From NCBI GenBank assembly GCA_031422335.1, contig JANOQW010000008.1, positions 62,001 to 126,000 on the forward strand: a stretch of DNA of 64,000 bases, written 5' to 3'. Source of the stretch: Methylotenera_A sp031422335 (lineage in GTDB: Bacteria; Pseudomonadota; Gammaproteobacteria; Burkholderiales; Methylophilaceae). Positions 17,314 through 24,779 of the stretch are shown piece by piece. How positions within the stretch are numbered: the stretch's first letter is position 1; each line of letters opens with the position of its first letter. Under the pieces are notes generated by a model. It ran no database searches. It was not told the origin of the DNA and saw only the letters and a list, made by a program, of their open reading frames with translations. A program made the translations under genes and the position numbers.

Positions 17314-18426
17314 ATGATTTTTTCAGCCGCTGATCATCAATTTATGAGCCGCGCTTTGCAGTTGGCAGAGCAAGGTTTATATAGTGCACGGCCGAATCCG
17401 CGCGTGGGTTGCATGATTGTAAAAGATGGCCAAATTGTGGGTGAGGGCGCGCATTTAAAAGCGGGTGAGCCACATGCCGAGGTGTTTGCGCTGCGCCAAG
17501 CGGGCAGCCAGGCCAAAGGTGCCACCGCATATGTCACATTAGAGCCTTGCAACCATACCGGCAAAACCCCCCCATGTTCTCAAGCGCTGATTGATGCAGG
17601 CATCAGCAAAGTGATTGCCGCCATGCAAGACCCGAACCCGCTGGTTGCTGGCAGCGGCTTGGCGTATTTGCAAGCGCATGGCGTAGAAGTCGCCAGCGGA
17701 TTGATGCAAGCGCAAGCAGAGGTAATCAACCCAGGTTTTATTTCGCGCATGACACAAAATAAACCATTTATTCGCAGCAAAATTGCTGCCAGTTTAGATG
17801 GTAAAACCGCACTTAATAATGGCCAAAGCCAATGGATTACTAGCGCGTCATCTAGACAAGATGTACAACATTGGCGCGCGCGCAGTTGCGCTATTTTAAC
17901 TGGCAGCGGTACTGTGTTAAGCGATAACCCAAGCATGTCAGTGCGCGATATCGCTGTTGAAAAACAGCCACTTAAAGTAATAGTCGATAGTCAATTACAA
18001 ACGCCATTAGATGCAAAAATATTATCTGGAGGTAATGTGCTGATTGCGTTTGCAGTTGATGCACACGACCGTGCCGACGCATTGTTTGAAGCGGGTGCCG
18101 AGCTGCTTTGCATTCCCGATAGCAATGACAAAGTATGCCTAAACACACTGTTAAGCCACTTGGCAAGCTGCGAAATTAACGAGGTGCTATGCGAAGGTGG
18201 CGAAGGTTTAAACGGCGCGTTGCTGGCGCAAAACCTGATTGACGAGCTACTGATTTATTACGCACCAAAACTCATGGGCAGCGCGGGCAAAGGCTTGTTT
18301 GCCATGCCAGAATTCACACAAATGAGCCAAGCGATTGATTTACACATTTTAGATGTGCGCCATATCGGCAACGATATTCGCCTGCGCGCCAAGCCAATTT
18401 TTAAAACACCAGTTGTTAAGACATAA
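17314..18426 (+). CDS. ribD: Bifunctional diaminohydroxyphosphoribosylaminopyrimidine deaminase / reductase
   Basis: This enzyme carries out the second and third steps of riboflavin synthesis. The N-terminal zinc deaminase domain shows HAEVFALRQAG and PCNHTGKTPPC, and the C-terminal reductase domain (from about residue 145) shows RSKIAASLDGKTAL and LCEGGEGLNGALL. It has 370 residues from the ATG at 17314; a TTG two codons earlier is possible. tatD starts 2 bp after the stop. Confidence 0.94.
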   Translation: MIFSAADHQFMSRALQLAEQGLYSARPNPRVGCMIVKDGQIVGEGAHLKAGEPHAEVFALRQAGSQAKGATAYVTLEPCNHTGKTPPCSQALIDAGISKVIAAMQDPNPLVAGSGLAYLQAHGVEVASGLMQAQAEVINPGFISRMTQNKPFIRSKIAASLDGKTALNNGQSQWITSASSRQDVQHWRARSCAILTGSGTVLSDNPSMSVRDIAVEKQPLKVIVDSQLQTPLDAKILSGGNVLIAFAVDAHDRADALFEAGAELLCIPDSNDKVCLNTLLSHLASCEINEVLCEGGEGLNGALLAQNLIDELLIYYAPKLMGSAGKGLFAMPEFTQMSQAIDLHILDVRHIGNDIRLRAKPIFKTPVVKT

Positions 18427-18428
18427 GC

Positions 18429-19244
18429 ATGCTAATTGATACCCACTGCCATCTGGATGCCACTGAGTTCAATGCAGATCGAGATGCTGAAGCAGAGTCT
18501 GCCGCGCATGCTGGCTTAAAGATGATTGTGGTGCCAGCGGTAGCGCGCGAAAACTTTCAAACCGTGATGACGCTATCAAGCCAGCACCCGCATGTATGCT
18601 ATGCCTTGGGCATACACCCGATGTATGTAGATAATGCAAATCCGAGCGATTTAGCCTTGCTCAAAAAATTAATATCTGAACAATTAGCCATGCCAAACAA
18701 TAAACTAGTGGCGGTGGGCGAGATTGGCCTCGATTTTTTTGTGACGCAGCAAAATCGCGAAACGCAGGAATACTTTTTTGCCGAGCAATTAAAAATTGCC
18801 AAGGAATATAACTTACCAGTTATTTTGCATGTACGGCGTGCGGTAGATGATGTGCTGAAATATTTACGCAAATATAAAATTACTGGCGGCATTGCACATG
18901 CCTTTAACGGCAGCCCGCAACAGGCCGAGGAGTTTATAAAACTTGGGTTTAAATTGGGCTTTGGTGGCGCCATGACTTACCCGCGCGCACTCAAAATTCG
19001 TGAACTGGCCAAAACATTACCAATCGAGAGCATTGTTTTAGAGACAGATGCGCCCGATATTCCGCCAGAATGGCTGGGCAGCAAAGGCAGAAATAGCCCA
19101 AAACAATTATTAAAAATAGCGCAGGTTTTAGCTGATTTGCGCGGGTTAGAAATCACGCAAATCATTGAAATTACAGGCAAAAATTCTGTACAAATTTTGC
19201 CTAAAATAGCAGGTTTATGCACACCACTTGAAGTGTTACATTAA
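18429..19244 (+). CDS. TatD-family metal-dependent hydrolase (DNase type)
   Basis: This 271-residue TIM-barrel hydrolase has the opening LIDTHCHLDATEF with the metal-binding HxH, HVRRAVDDVL, the GIAHAFNGS histidine and LETDAPDIPPEW. TatD/YcfH/YjjV enzymes act as 3'-5' exonucleases or D-aminoacyl-tRNA-related hydrolases; the exact member cannot be fixed. It is nearly contiguous with ribD and probably in the same transcript. Confidence 0.88.
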   Translation: MLIDTHCHLDATEFNADRDAEAESAAHAGLKMIVVPAVARENFQTVMTLSSQHPHVCYALGIHPMYVDNANPSDLALLKKLISEQLAMPNNKLVAVGEIGLDFFVTQQNRETQEYFFAEQLKIAKEYNLPVILHVRRAVDDVLKYLRKYKITGGIAHAFNGSPQQAEEFIKLGFKLGFGGAMTYPRALKIRELAKTLPIESIVLETDAPDIPPEWLGSKGRNSPKQLLKIAQVLADLRGLEITQIIEITGKNSVQILPKIAGLCTPLEVLH

Positions 19245-19540
19245 CAAGTGTAAAAAACCTAGTCAAACCAATAACATACTGTAAGTAATTGATTTATATA
19301 GTTAAAAAATTAGATTAAAAAATGAACTTTTGGAAAAAAGCCTTTAAAACCTGTAAGTTACGCTTTTAAGACACAGTAATCCACAAAGTTATCCACAGAT
19401 TTTGTGGATGGAAAACAGAAAAAAATAAAAGCCAAATAAATGCAAGCTTTTTTAATAAAATTATTTATACTGTTTTAAAATATTGGCACGAAAATTATTA
19501 CAAACTTATGTTAAAAAAATATTAAAAATATAATGAATAG
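19245..19540. other. AT-rich intergenic region with DnaA-box-like sites
   Basis: This is a 296-bp region with no gene. TTATCCACA at 19389-19397 is an exact DnaA box, TAATCCACA at 19377-19385 is a one-mismatch site, and TGTGGATGG at 19404-19412 is a weaker reversed site. The arms ATCCACAAA (19379-19387) and TTTGTGGAT (19401-19409) form an inverted repeat. The next 120 bp, up to mtnA, is very AT-rich. It may be a DnaA-titration or regulatory site; an origin is not claimed because no dnaA, dnaN or other origin marker is nearby. Confidence 0.45.
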
Positions 19541-20632
19541 ATGAAAGTTAACCAACAACACTATAGAACGATTTGGCCTGATGCGCGTTGCAAATTTGTT
19601 GAGATTATCGACCAAACTAAACTACCATTTGCGTTTGAAATTGCACGTATTGAGAATGTGCAGCAAATGGTGCATGCAATTTCTTCCATGCAAGTGCGTG
19701 GCGCACCACTGATTGGCGCGGCAGCGGCGTATGGCATGGCGCTGGCGATGTTGGATGACGATTCTGACGCCAACTTACAGTATGCAGCTAACCTATTAAT
19801 AAACAGCCGTCCAACAGCGGTTAATTTGGCATGGGCTGTAAGCCGCATGGTTATTGCCTTGCAGGCCATGCCAAATTTACGCAATTTAGGCGCTTGGCGT
19901 GAAGCGGCTAATATTGCCGAAGAAGATGTGGCGCAAAACCAAGCGATTGGTCAGCACGGTTTGGCGTTGATTAAGAATTTATATAAAAACCAATTAGTAA
20001 AAAACAATCAATTCAATATTCTCACGCATTGCAACGCTGGCTGGCTGGCCACGGTTGATTTTGGCACTGCGCTGGCACCCATTTATGCAGCGCATGATGC
20101 AGGTTTAAATGTGCATGTATGGGTAGATGAAACGCGCCCGCGCAACCAAGGTGCATTTTTAACGGCGTGGGAGCTGGCGCAACATGGCGTGCCGCACACG
20201 GTGATTACCGATAACGCGGGCGGTCATTTAATGCAGCAGAGCCATTCAAATAGTAAAAGCCAAGTGGATATGGTGATTGTGGGCGCAGACCGTGTGACTG
20301 CCAATGGTGATGTGTGCAATAAAATTGGCACCTACTTAAAAGCACTGGCGGCACATGACAATAACATACCTTTTTACGCTGCCGTGCCAACACCCACAAT
20401 TGATTGGGCTTTAAATAGCGGCGATGAGATTGAAATTGAACAGCGTAATAGTGATGAGGTCGCTTATATACAAGGCCTGGCTAGCGATGGCAGTATACAA
20501 AGCGTGCGCGTGATTACGTTAGAAAGCCAAGCCGCCAACCCTGCGTTTGATGTTACACCCGCAAGATTAGTCACAGGCATCATCACTGAAAAAGGCGTGT
20601 TTGCGCCAAATGTGCTAAAAAATAGTAAATAA
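19541..20632 (+). CDS. mtnA: S-methyl-5-thioribose-1-phosphate isomerase
   Basis: This enzyme converts 5-methylthioribose 1-phosphate to 5-methylthioribulose 1-phosphate in methylthioadenosine salvage. It has 363 residues of the MtnA/eIF2B-alpha-like fold, with QVRGAPLIGAAAAYG, the catalytic cysteine in THCNAGWLATVDFG and the catalytic aspartate in VGADRVTANGDVCNKIGTY. No mtnB, mtnC or mtnD follows; instead a FucA-type aldolase gene lies 353 bp downstream on the same strand, which points to the DHAP-shunt variant. Confidence 0.94.
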   Translation: MKVNQQHYRTIWPDARCKFVEIIDQTKLPFAFEIARIENVQQMVHAISSMQVRGAPLIGAAAAYGMALAMLDDDSDANLQYAANLLINSRPTAVNLAWAVSRMVIALQAMPNLRNLGAWREAANIAEEDVAQNQAIGQHGLALIKNLYKNQLVKNNQFNILTHCNAGWLATVDFGTALAPIYAAHDAGLNVHVWVDETRPRNQGAFLTAWELAQHGVPHTVITDNAGGHLMQQSHSNSKSQVDMVIVGADRVTANGDVCNKIGTYLKALAAHDNNIPFYAAVPTPTIDWALNSGDEIEIEQRNSDEVAYIQGLASDGSIQSVRVITLESQAANPAFDVTPARLVTGIITEKGVFAPNVLKNSK

Positions 20633-20634
20633 AC

Positions 20635-20670
20635 ATGCTCTGGAAGCCAATATCCATACGGTCTGCAGGG
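20635..20670 (+). repeat. Conserved-loop palindromic repeat, copy 4
   Basis: This imperfect copy begins 2 bp past the mtnA stop codon. It has left arm ATGCTCTGGAAGCC, loop AATATCCATAC and right arm GGTCTGCAGGG. It is in the sense of mtnA. The right end runs directly into the next element. Confidence 0.75.
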
Positions 20671-20682
20671 AATCGAATATTG

Positions 20683-20958
20683 CCGTCATTCCGATGAAAA
20701 TCGGAATCCAGTGACGTTCAAACCTTGTCGGGGGTAGCCCGACGCCTAATCACTTTCTTTTGTTTGTGCAAAAGAAAGTAATCAAAGAAAATCACCCCCC
20801 CGCTGCCGCTTATTCCTTCGGTCTTAGCGCAACGCTGGTACGACTGCGGAACTCGTGCTTTCAGCACTCAAACAGTCCTCGCCGTTTAACCCAGCTTATG
20901 CTCAAGCCGAAGGCGCAGCAAAGGGAATTGATAAACCATGCGAATGCGGGAATGACGG
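20683..20958. mobile_element. MITE-like 276-bp element between mtnA and the aldolase gene
   Basis: The segment is bounded by 10-bp terminal inverted repeats, CCGTCATTCC (20683-20692) and GGAATGACGG (20949-20958). Inside are a hairpin TTCCGAT/ATCGGAA at the left end, a CTTTCTTTTG/CAAAAGAAAG inverted repeat near 20752-20778 and a GC-richer mosaic that carries no convincing gene. I recall similar intergenic modules in other betaproteobacterial genomes, but cannot confirm it here. No target-site duplication was identified. It accounts for the unusually long gap between mtnA and the aldolase gene. Confidence 0.6.
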
Positions 20959-20985
20959 AGAGGCAGAAGTATCGTAAAATAAACC

Positions 20986-21624
20986 ATGAAAAATGAACGT
21001 GAACAACTTCTTAAAGCCAGCCAAAAACTAGCCGAGCTTAGCTTAAATAAAGGCACCTCTGGCAATGCTAGTGTTAGATGCGGTGATGGATTTTTAGTCA
21101 CACCATCTGGCATGAGCATAGAAGATATGACGCCAGCCAGCATGGTAAACATGCAATTTGACGGCAGTTTTGAACAAGGTAAAAAACCATCATCTGAATG
21201 GCGTTTTCATCGCGATATTTTAGCCAGCCGCACCGACGTCAACGCAGTTATCCACACGCACAGCATGTTTGCCACCACACTGGCATGCTTGCATAAAGAT
21301 ATTCCACCATTTCATTACATGATTGCCGTTGTGGGCGGTGATACTATTCGCTGCGCACCTTATGCCTTATTTGGTTCGCAAGCGTTGTCAGATAATGCGC
21401 TAGCCGCCTTGCAAGACCGTAAAGCCTGTTTGTTGGCCAATCACGGCATGATAGCGCTGGAGCGCGATTTAGACGATGCGCTGGCCGTGACGATAGAAGT
21501 AGAAAACCTATGTGAGCAATATTGGCGGATTTTGCAGTTAGATGCTAACCCGCCATTACTCAGTGAAGCTGAAATGCGCGAAGTATTTCAGCAGTTTAAA
21601 GGTTATGGCAAGTGGGCGATTTGA
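20986..21624 (+). CDS. Class II aldolase, FucA/Ald2-like (5-methylthioribulose-1-phosphate aldolase candidate)
   Basis: This 212-residue zinc aldolase is close in sequence to E. coli L-fuculose-1-phosphate aldolase: GTSGNASVR, PSSEWRFH with the catalytic Glu71, VIHTHS with His90 and His92, FHYMIAVVGG and LLANHGM with His153. Next to mtnA the likely reaction is cleavage of 5-methylthioribulose 1-phosphate (or 5-deoxyribulose 1-phosphate) to DHAP and an aldehyde, as known for Ald2 of the DHAP shunt. MtnB dehydratase is a related fold but a poorer fit, and its partner genes are absent. A TAAAAT-like -10 at about 20975-20980 would give a very short leader. Confidence 0.75.
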   Translation: MKNEREQLLKASQKLAELSLNKGTSGNASVRCGDGFLVTPSGMSIEDMTPASMVNMQFDGSFEQGKKPSSEWRFHRDILASRTDVNAVIHTHSMFATTLACLHKDIPPFHYMIAVVGGDTIRCAPYALFGSQALSDNALAALQDRKACLLANHGMIALERDLDDALAVTIEVENLCEQYWRILQLDANPPLLSEAEMREVFQQFKGYGKWAI

Positions 21625-21648
21625 TTGCTTGGAGTCGTGAGTTTTAAC

Positions 21649-22419
21649 TTACTTAATGCGAATTAAGTGTTTCATAAATGAAGATGTAATTTCTAGAATG
21701 AAGTCAACTTCGGCCGTTGGAACTGCATCATCATGTTTAACGTAAGTATTTTGGTACTTCGAGTAGTAGTCAATCAGCTTTTCAAACATGTTTGCTAACT
21801 CAGCAGAACCATTACGATCTTTGATATATCGTCCAATTAAAGGAACTTGCTTTTCTAGTGATTTATCATTATTTATCAACTGGCGTAATAATTCTTCAAG
21901 CGACAGCCTGAGGTCATCAAGAGCATTTCTAGTAAAGACACCGTTGCTGTGTTTTTGAAGTGCTTCGTCATATATTTTTCGGGCAGAAGCAAATTCAGAC
22001 AGCCAGTGACGCACTTCTGTAACTACAGCAGGTTTAGGGTCAGTTGAAGTTACCTGATTGGCAAATTGGTAATAACGTGAAAGAAGTGTAATTTTGAGTT
22101 GCGAAGAGGCACTTTTTTGCTCAAACGTTGTATCGGAGTTTGTTCCTACGCGGTCGCAAAGCTCATAAATTATTTGATATTGTTGCGCTGGACTAAATGG
22201 CTGAAGGTTTTCAAAAAGTGCAGTTTTTTTGTTCGAGGCAACAAATGGGTAAGATGGGTGAGGTACATCTACATTGAAGTCAACTGCAAAAGCGGTTGTA
22301 ATACTTACAATTTGCGAGCCAGATAGTGCTTGTGAGAAGATTTCCGATGCGCGTTGAATAAAAGCCGTGCTGATTCCGTTATTTAATGTGTTCGTGTATT
22401 TACCTCTAATGCGAAACAT
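21649..22419 (-). CDS. Unknown 256-residue protein, possible HEPN-like C-terminus
   Basis: I do not recognise a named family. The protein is soluble, without a signal peptide or membrane helix. The C-terminal 120 residues (from TRNALDDLRLSLEELLRQL to the end, ITSSFMKHLIRIK) look all-helical and recall accessory HEPN-type proteins, but the canonical R-x4-6-H nuclease motif is not evident. The ATG at 22419 lies inside the end of actP, overlapping by 14 bp, and no strong ribosome site is seen. It sits between housekeeping genes and is patchy in style, so it may be an acquired gene; a defence role is only a guess. Confidence 0.6.
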   Translation of the reverse strand: MFRIRGKYTNTLNNGISTAFIQRASEIFSQALSGSQIVSITTAFAVDFNVDVPHPSYPFVASNKKTALFENLQPFSPAQQYQIIYELCDRVGTNSDTTFEQKSASSQLKITLLSRYYQFANQVTSTDPKPAVVTEVRHWLSEFASARKIYDEALQKHSNGVFTRNALDDLRLSLEELLRQLINNDKSLEKQVPLIGRYIKDRNGSAELANMFEKLIDYYSKYQNTYVKHDDAVPTAEVDFILEITSSFMKHLIRIK

Positions 22420-24304
22420 CTTCTACATGCAAGCCTGTATTTTGGCGCACATACAGCTCTTCCCATAACTCTTCTGCGCGTTTATCGCGCGTTAACAGCG
22501 AAAACAAAATCACCATTAAAAACCCGAGTGGAATCGAAATAATGCCTGGGTTTTTCAGTCGAAATAACGGTTTTTCTAGCCCCATCATGCTGGTAGTTTG
22601 GCCTTGATATTTAGTTGACTCTTCTTCTGCTTTTTTTAGCAGTTTTTCTAGCCCAGCAATTTCCCGTTCAATGCCCGCAACCGCTTGTTGGCTGCGAATA
22701 CGCGTCAGTAAATTTTTCTGTTCGGCGATTTTTTGCGGTGCGTTTACCATCACGCTGTTGGCATCAGCCAATACTTTTAGCGGGTAGGTCATATTGGGTG
22801 ACACCAACACCAATAAAATCGCGCTGCCTGCGCCAATTAACATGCCCATCACCACGCCCGTAGTGTTGCATTTTTTCCAATACAGGGTGAGAAAAATAGC
22901 CGGTAAATTGCTGCTGGCCGCCACCGCAAACGCCATGCCGACTAAGTGAGCGACGTTTTGGCCTTTAGCGAGTATGCCAATAAAAATGGCGACAATGCCC
23001 ACACCAATACTTGCAATACGCGCCGCTTTCATTTGTTGCGCTTGGCTCGCGTTGCCGTCTTTAATCACGTTTACGTATAAGTCGTGCGCAATCGCCGAAG
23101 CCGAAGCCAGCACTAAACCCGCCACAACGGCGACAATGGTGGCAAAGGCGACTGCGGCTACAAACGCCAACATAAAGTTGCCTAATAAAGAATTCTCACC
23201 ACCACCCAAATATTGCGCTAATAAGGGCGCCGCCATATTGCCGCCTTTATCAATACCGCCAATGGTTTCTGGCCCGACATGTATCGCTGCGCCAAAGCCT
23301 AAAAATAGTGTGAGCACATAAAAGCCGCCGATAATCGCCATTGCCCATACCACCGACTTACGGGCTTCTTGTGCATTGGGCACGGTAAAAAAACGCATTA
23401 AAATGTGCGGCAAACCTGCAGTGCCAAACACCAACGCCATACCTAAGCTGATTTGGTCAATCGGGTCTTTTAAAAATAAGCCAGGCTCTAAAAAGCGTTG
23501 CCCAAGTTCTTGTGCGCTCATGTTGCTGGCAGCGGTGCCTAATAGTTTTGCCACTTGTGCCTGAATTTTCGGGTCATCGACCACCGCTTGTAAAAAAGCA
23601 GGCAAGCTAAAGCCATAAGGCAGCCACACCAAAGTAACCAATACTAATGAAGCAATCACCAGTAAAACGGCTTTCACAATTTGCACATAAGTGGTGGCAA
23701 CCATGCCACCAAACACCACGTAGGCCAACATTAGTGTGCCGACTGCGATGACTGAAATTTCGTAATCAATACCGATGAGCGTTTTAACCAACACACCACC
23801 GCCGACCATTTGCGCGGTGAGGTAAAAAATAGACACGGTAATGGTAGAAAGCGCGGCTACCATACGCGCTTTTTTTGGGTCGTTGCGAAACGCCAAAATA
23901 TCACCTAGGGTGTATTTGCCGATATTGCGGCAGGGCTCGGCAATCACCAACAGTACTGCAATATAACCCATGAGAAAGCCGACCGAATACATAAAACCAT
24001 CGTAGCCATACAAGGAGATGAGCCCTGCAATACCTAAGAAAGACGCGGCTGATAAGTAATCACCCGCAATCGCCCAGCCATTTTGCAAGCCGGAGATTGA
24101 GTTGCCTGCGGCGTAAAAATCGGCGGTGGATTTCACCCGTTTACTTGCCCAATAAGTGATGACCATAGTGGCGGCAATAATACTGCTAAACACTAAAAAA
24201 GTAAGCCAGCGATACTCAGCAGACACTGCGCCAGCAGCCAATACTGGTGCGGCCTGCAGGCCGATTAAAATTGCACATATTTTGTTCATACATTTTATAT
24301 TCAT
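22406..24304 (-). CDS. actP: Acetate-type cation:solute symporter (ActP family) with coiled-coil insert
   Basis: This sodium:solute symporter has 632 residues and about 13 hydrophobic helices. It has WASKRVKSTADFYAAGNSISG, AGDYLSAASFLGIAG, a YTLGDILAFR loop and MRFFTVPNAQEARKSV, all typical of ActP. E. coli ActP is about 549 residues; the excess is mainly a charged, coiled-coil-like insert near residues 505-570 (IAEQKNLLTRIRSQQ to EEESTKYQG) between the last helices. The start codon overlaps the DUF485 gene stop (ATGA). Likely substrates are acetate or other short carboxylates. Confidence 0.85.
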   Translation of the reverse strand: MNIKCMNKICAILIGLQAAPVLAAGAVSAEYRWLTFLVFSSIIAATMVITYWASKRVKSTADFYAAGNSISGLQNGWAIAGDYLSAASFLGIAGLISLYGYDGFMYSVGFLMGYIAVLLVIAEPCRNIGKYTLGDILAFRNDPKKARMVAALSTITVSIFYLTAQMVGGGVLVKTLIGIDYEISVIAVGTLMLAYVVFGGMVATTYVQIVKAVLLVIASLVLVTLVWLPYGFSLPAFLQAVVDDPKIQAQVAKLLGTAASNMSAQELGQRFLEPGLFLKDPIDQISLGMALVFGTAGLPHILMRFFTVPNAQEARKSVVWAMAIIGGFYVLTLFLGFGAAIHVGPETIGGIDKGGNMAAPLLAQYLGGGENSLLGNFMLAFVAAVAFATIVAVVAGLVLASASAIAHDLYVNVIKDGNASQAQQMKAARIASIGVGIVAIFIGILAKGQNVAHLVGMAFAVAASSNLPAIFLTLYWKKCNTTGVVMGMLIGAGSAILLVLVSPNMTYPLKVLADANSVMVNAPQKIAEQKNLLTRIRSQQAVAGIEREIAGLEKLLKKAEEESTKYQGQTTSMMGLEKPLFRLKNPGIISIPLGFLMVILFSLLTRDKRAEELWEELYVRQNTGLHVEDVSH

Positions 24305-24627
24305 ATTAAGCCTTTGATATTGTGCGCGTCATCAACTAAGGCTTTTGCGCGCGCATCAAACTCGGCATTAGCACGTTTGGCATAAATGGCGGCGATGACC
24401 CAAGCCACCACAAATTGCGCTAGTGCAAACAACAAGCCCACGTTAATCACGCCCCAAATTTTCACTTTTAAAATGTCTTGAAAATACGCAGTGCTGATAG
24501 GCAGCAGAAAGAAAAAAATCAATGCAAACAACATCATGCGCCATAAGAATTTATTTTTATCACGATGCAAGGCTTGAAAGCGCGGGTCAGACTCGACCGC
24601 TTCCCAATGAATGTTAGAATTTTTCAA
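24301..24627 (-). CDS. yjcH: DUF485 membrane protein (YjcH family)
   Basis: This small protein with two membrane helices is the regular partner of ActP. It carries the DUF485 pattern: DPRFQALHRDKNKFLW, a helix near residues 28-48, a second helix, then IYAKRANAEFDARAKALV. A TTG at 24627 preceded by AGGAAGGGAA is the best start, giving 108 residues. An upstream ATG at 24663 would give 120 but has no ribosome site. The gene overlaps actP by 4 bp, indicating coupled expression. Confidence 0.82.
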   Translation of the reverse strand: MKNSNIHWEAVESDPRFQALHRDKNKFLWRMMLFALIFFFLLPISTAYFQDILKVKIWGVINVGLLFALAQFVVAWVIAAIYAKRANAEFDARAKALVDDAHNIKGLI

Positions 24628-24779
24628 TGATTCCCTTCCTCGATTTTTTGAGCTACATGACATTACTTTAAATTGTGATTCTACTGGTGATTGTACTGGC
24701 TTTGCGGTAAAATTTGTTCCCGTCAGTACGAATTTACTTATCTCTTAAATTAAATCGTACGCCAATATTCAAGGGTTTT

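Noticed and set aside
19484..19500. TTGGCACG upstream of mtnA as a second sigma-54 promoter
   Set aside because: The -24 block matches, but the -12 block reads TTATT with no GC at the required spacing, so it lacks an essential element.
19377..19540. Chromosomal replication origin
   Set aside because: Only one exact DnaA box and two weaker ones are present, with no dnaA, dnaN, gyrB or rpmH nearby; a titration or regulatory site is a milder reading.
20760..20996. Small open frame inside the 276-bp element as a gene
   Set aside because: It has no ribosome site or recognisable protein features and lies wholly in repeat-derived DNA with inverted repeats, overlapping the aldolase start.
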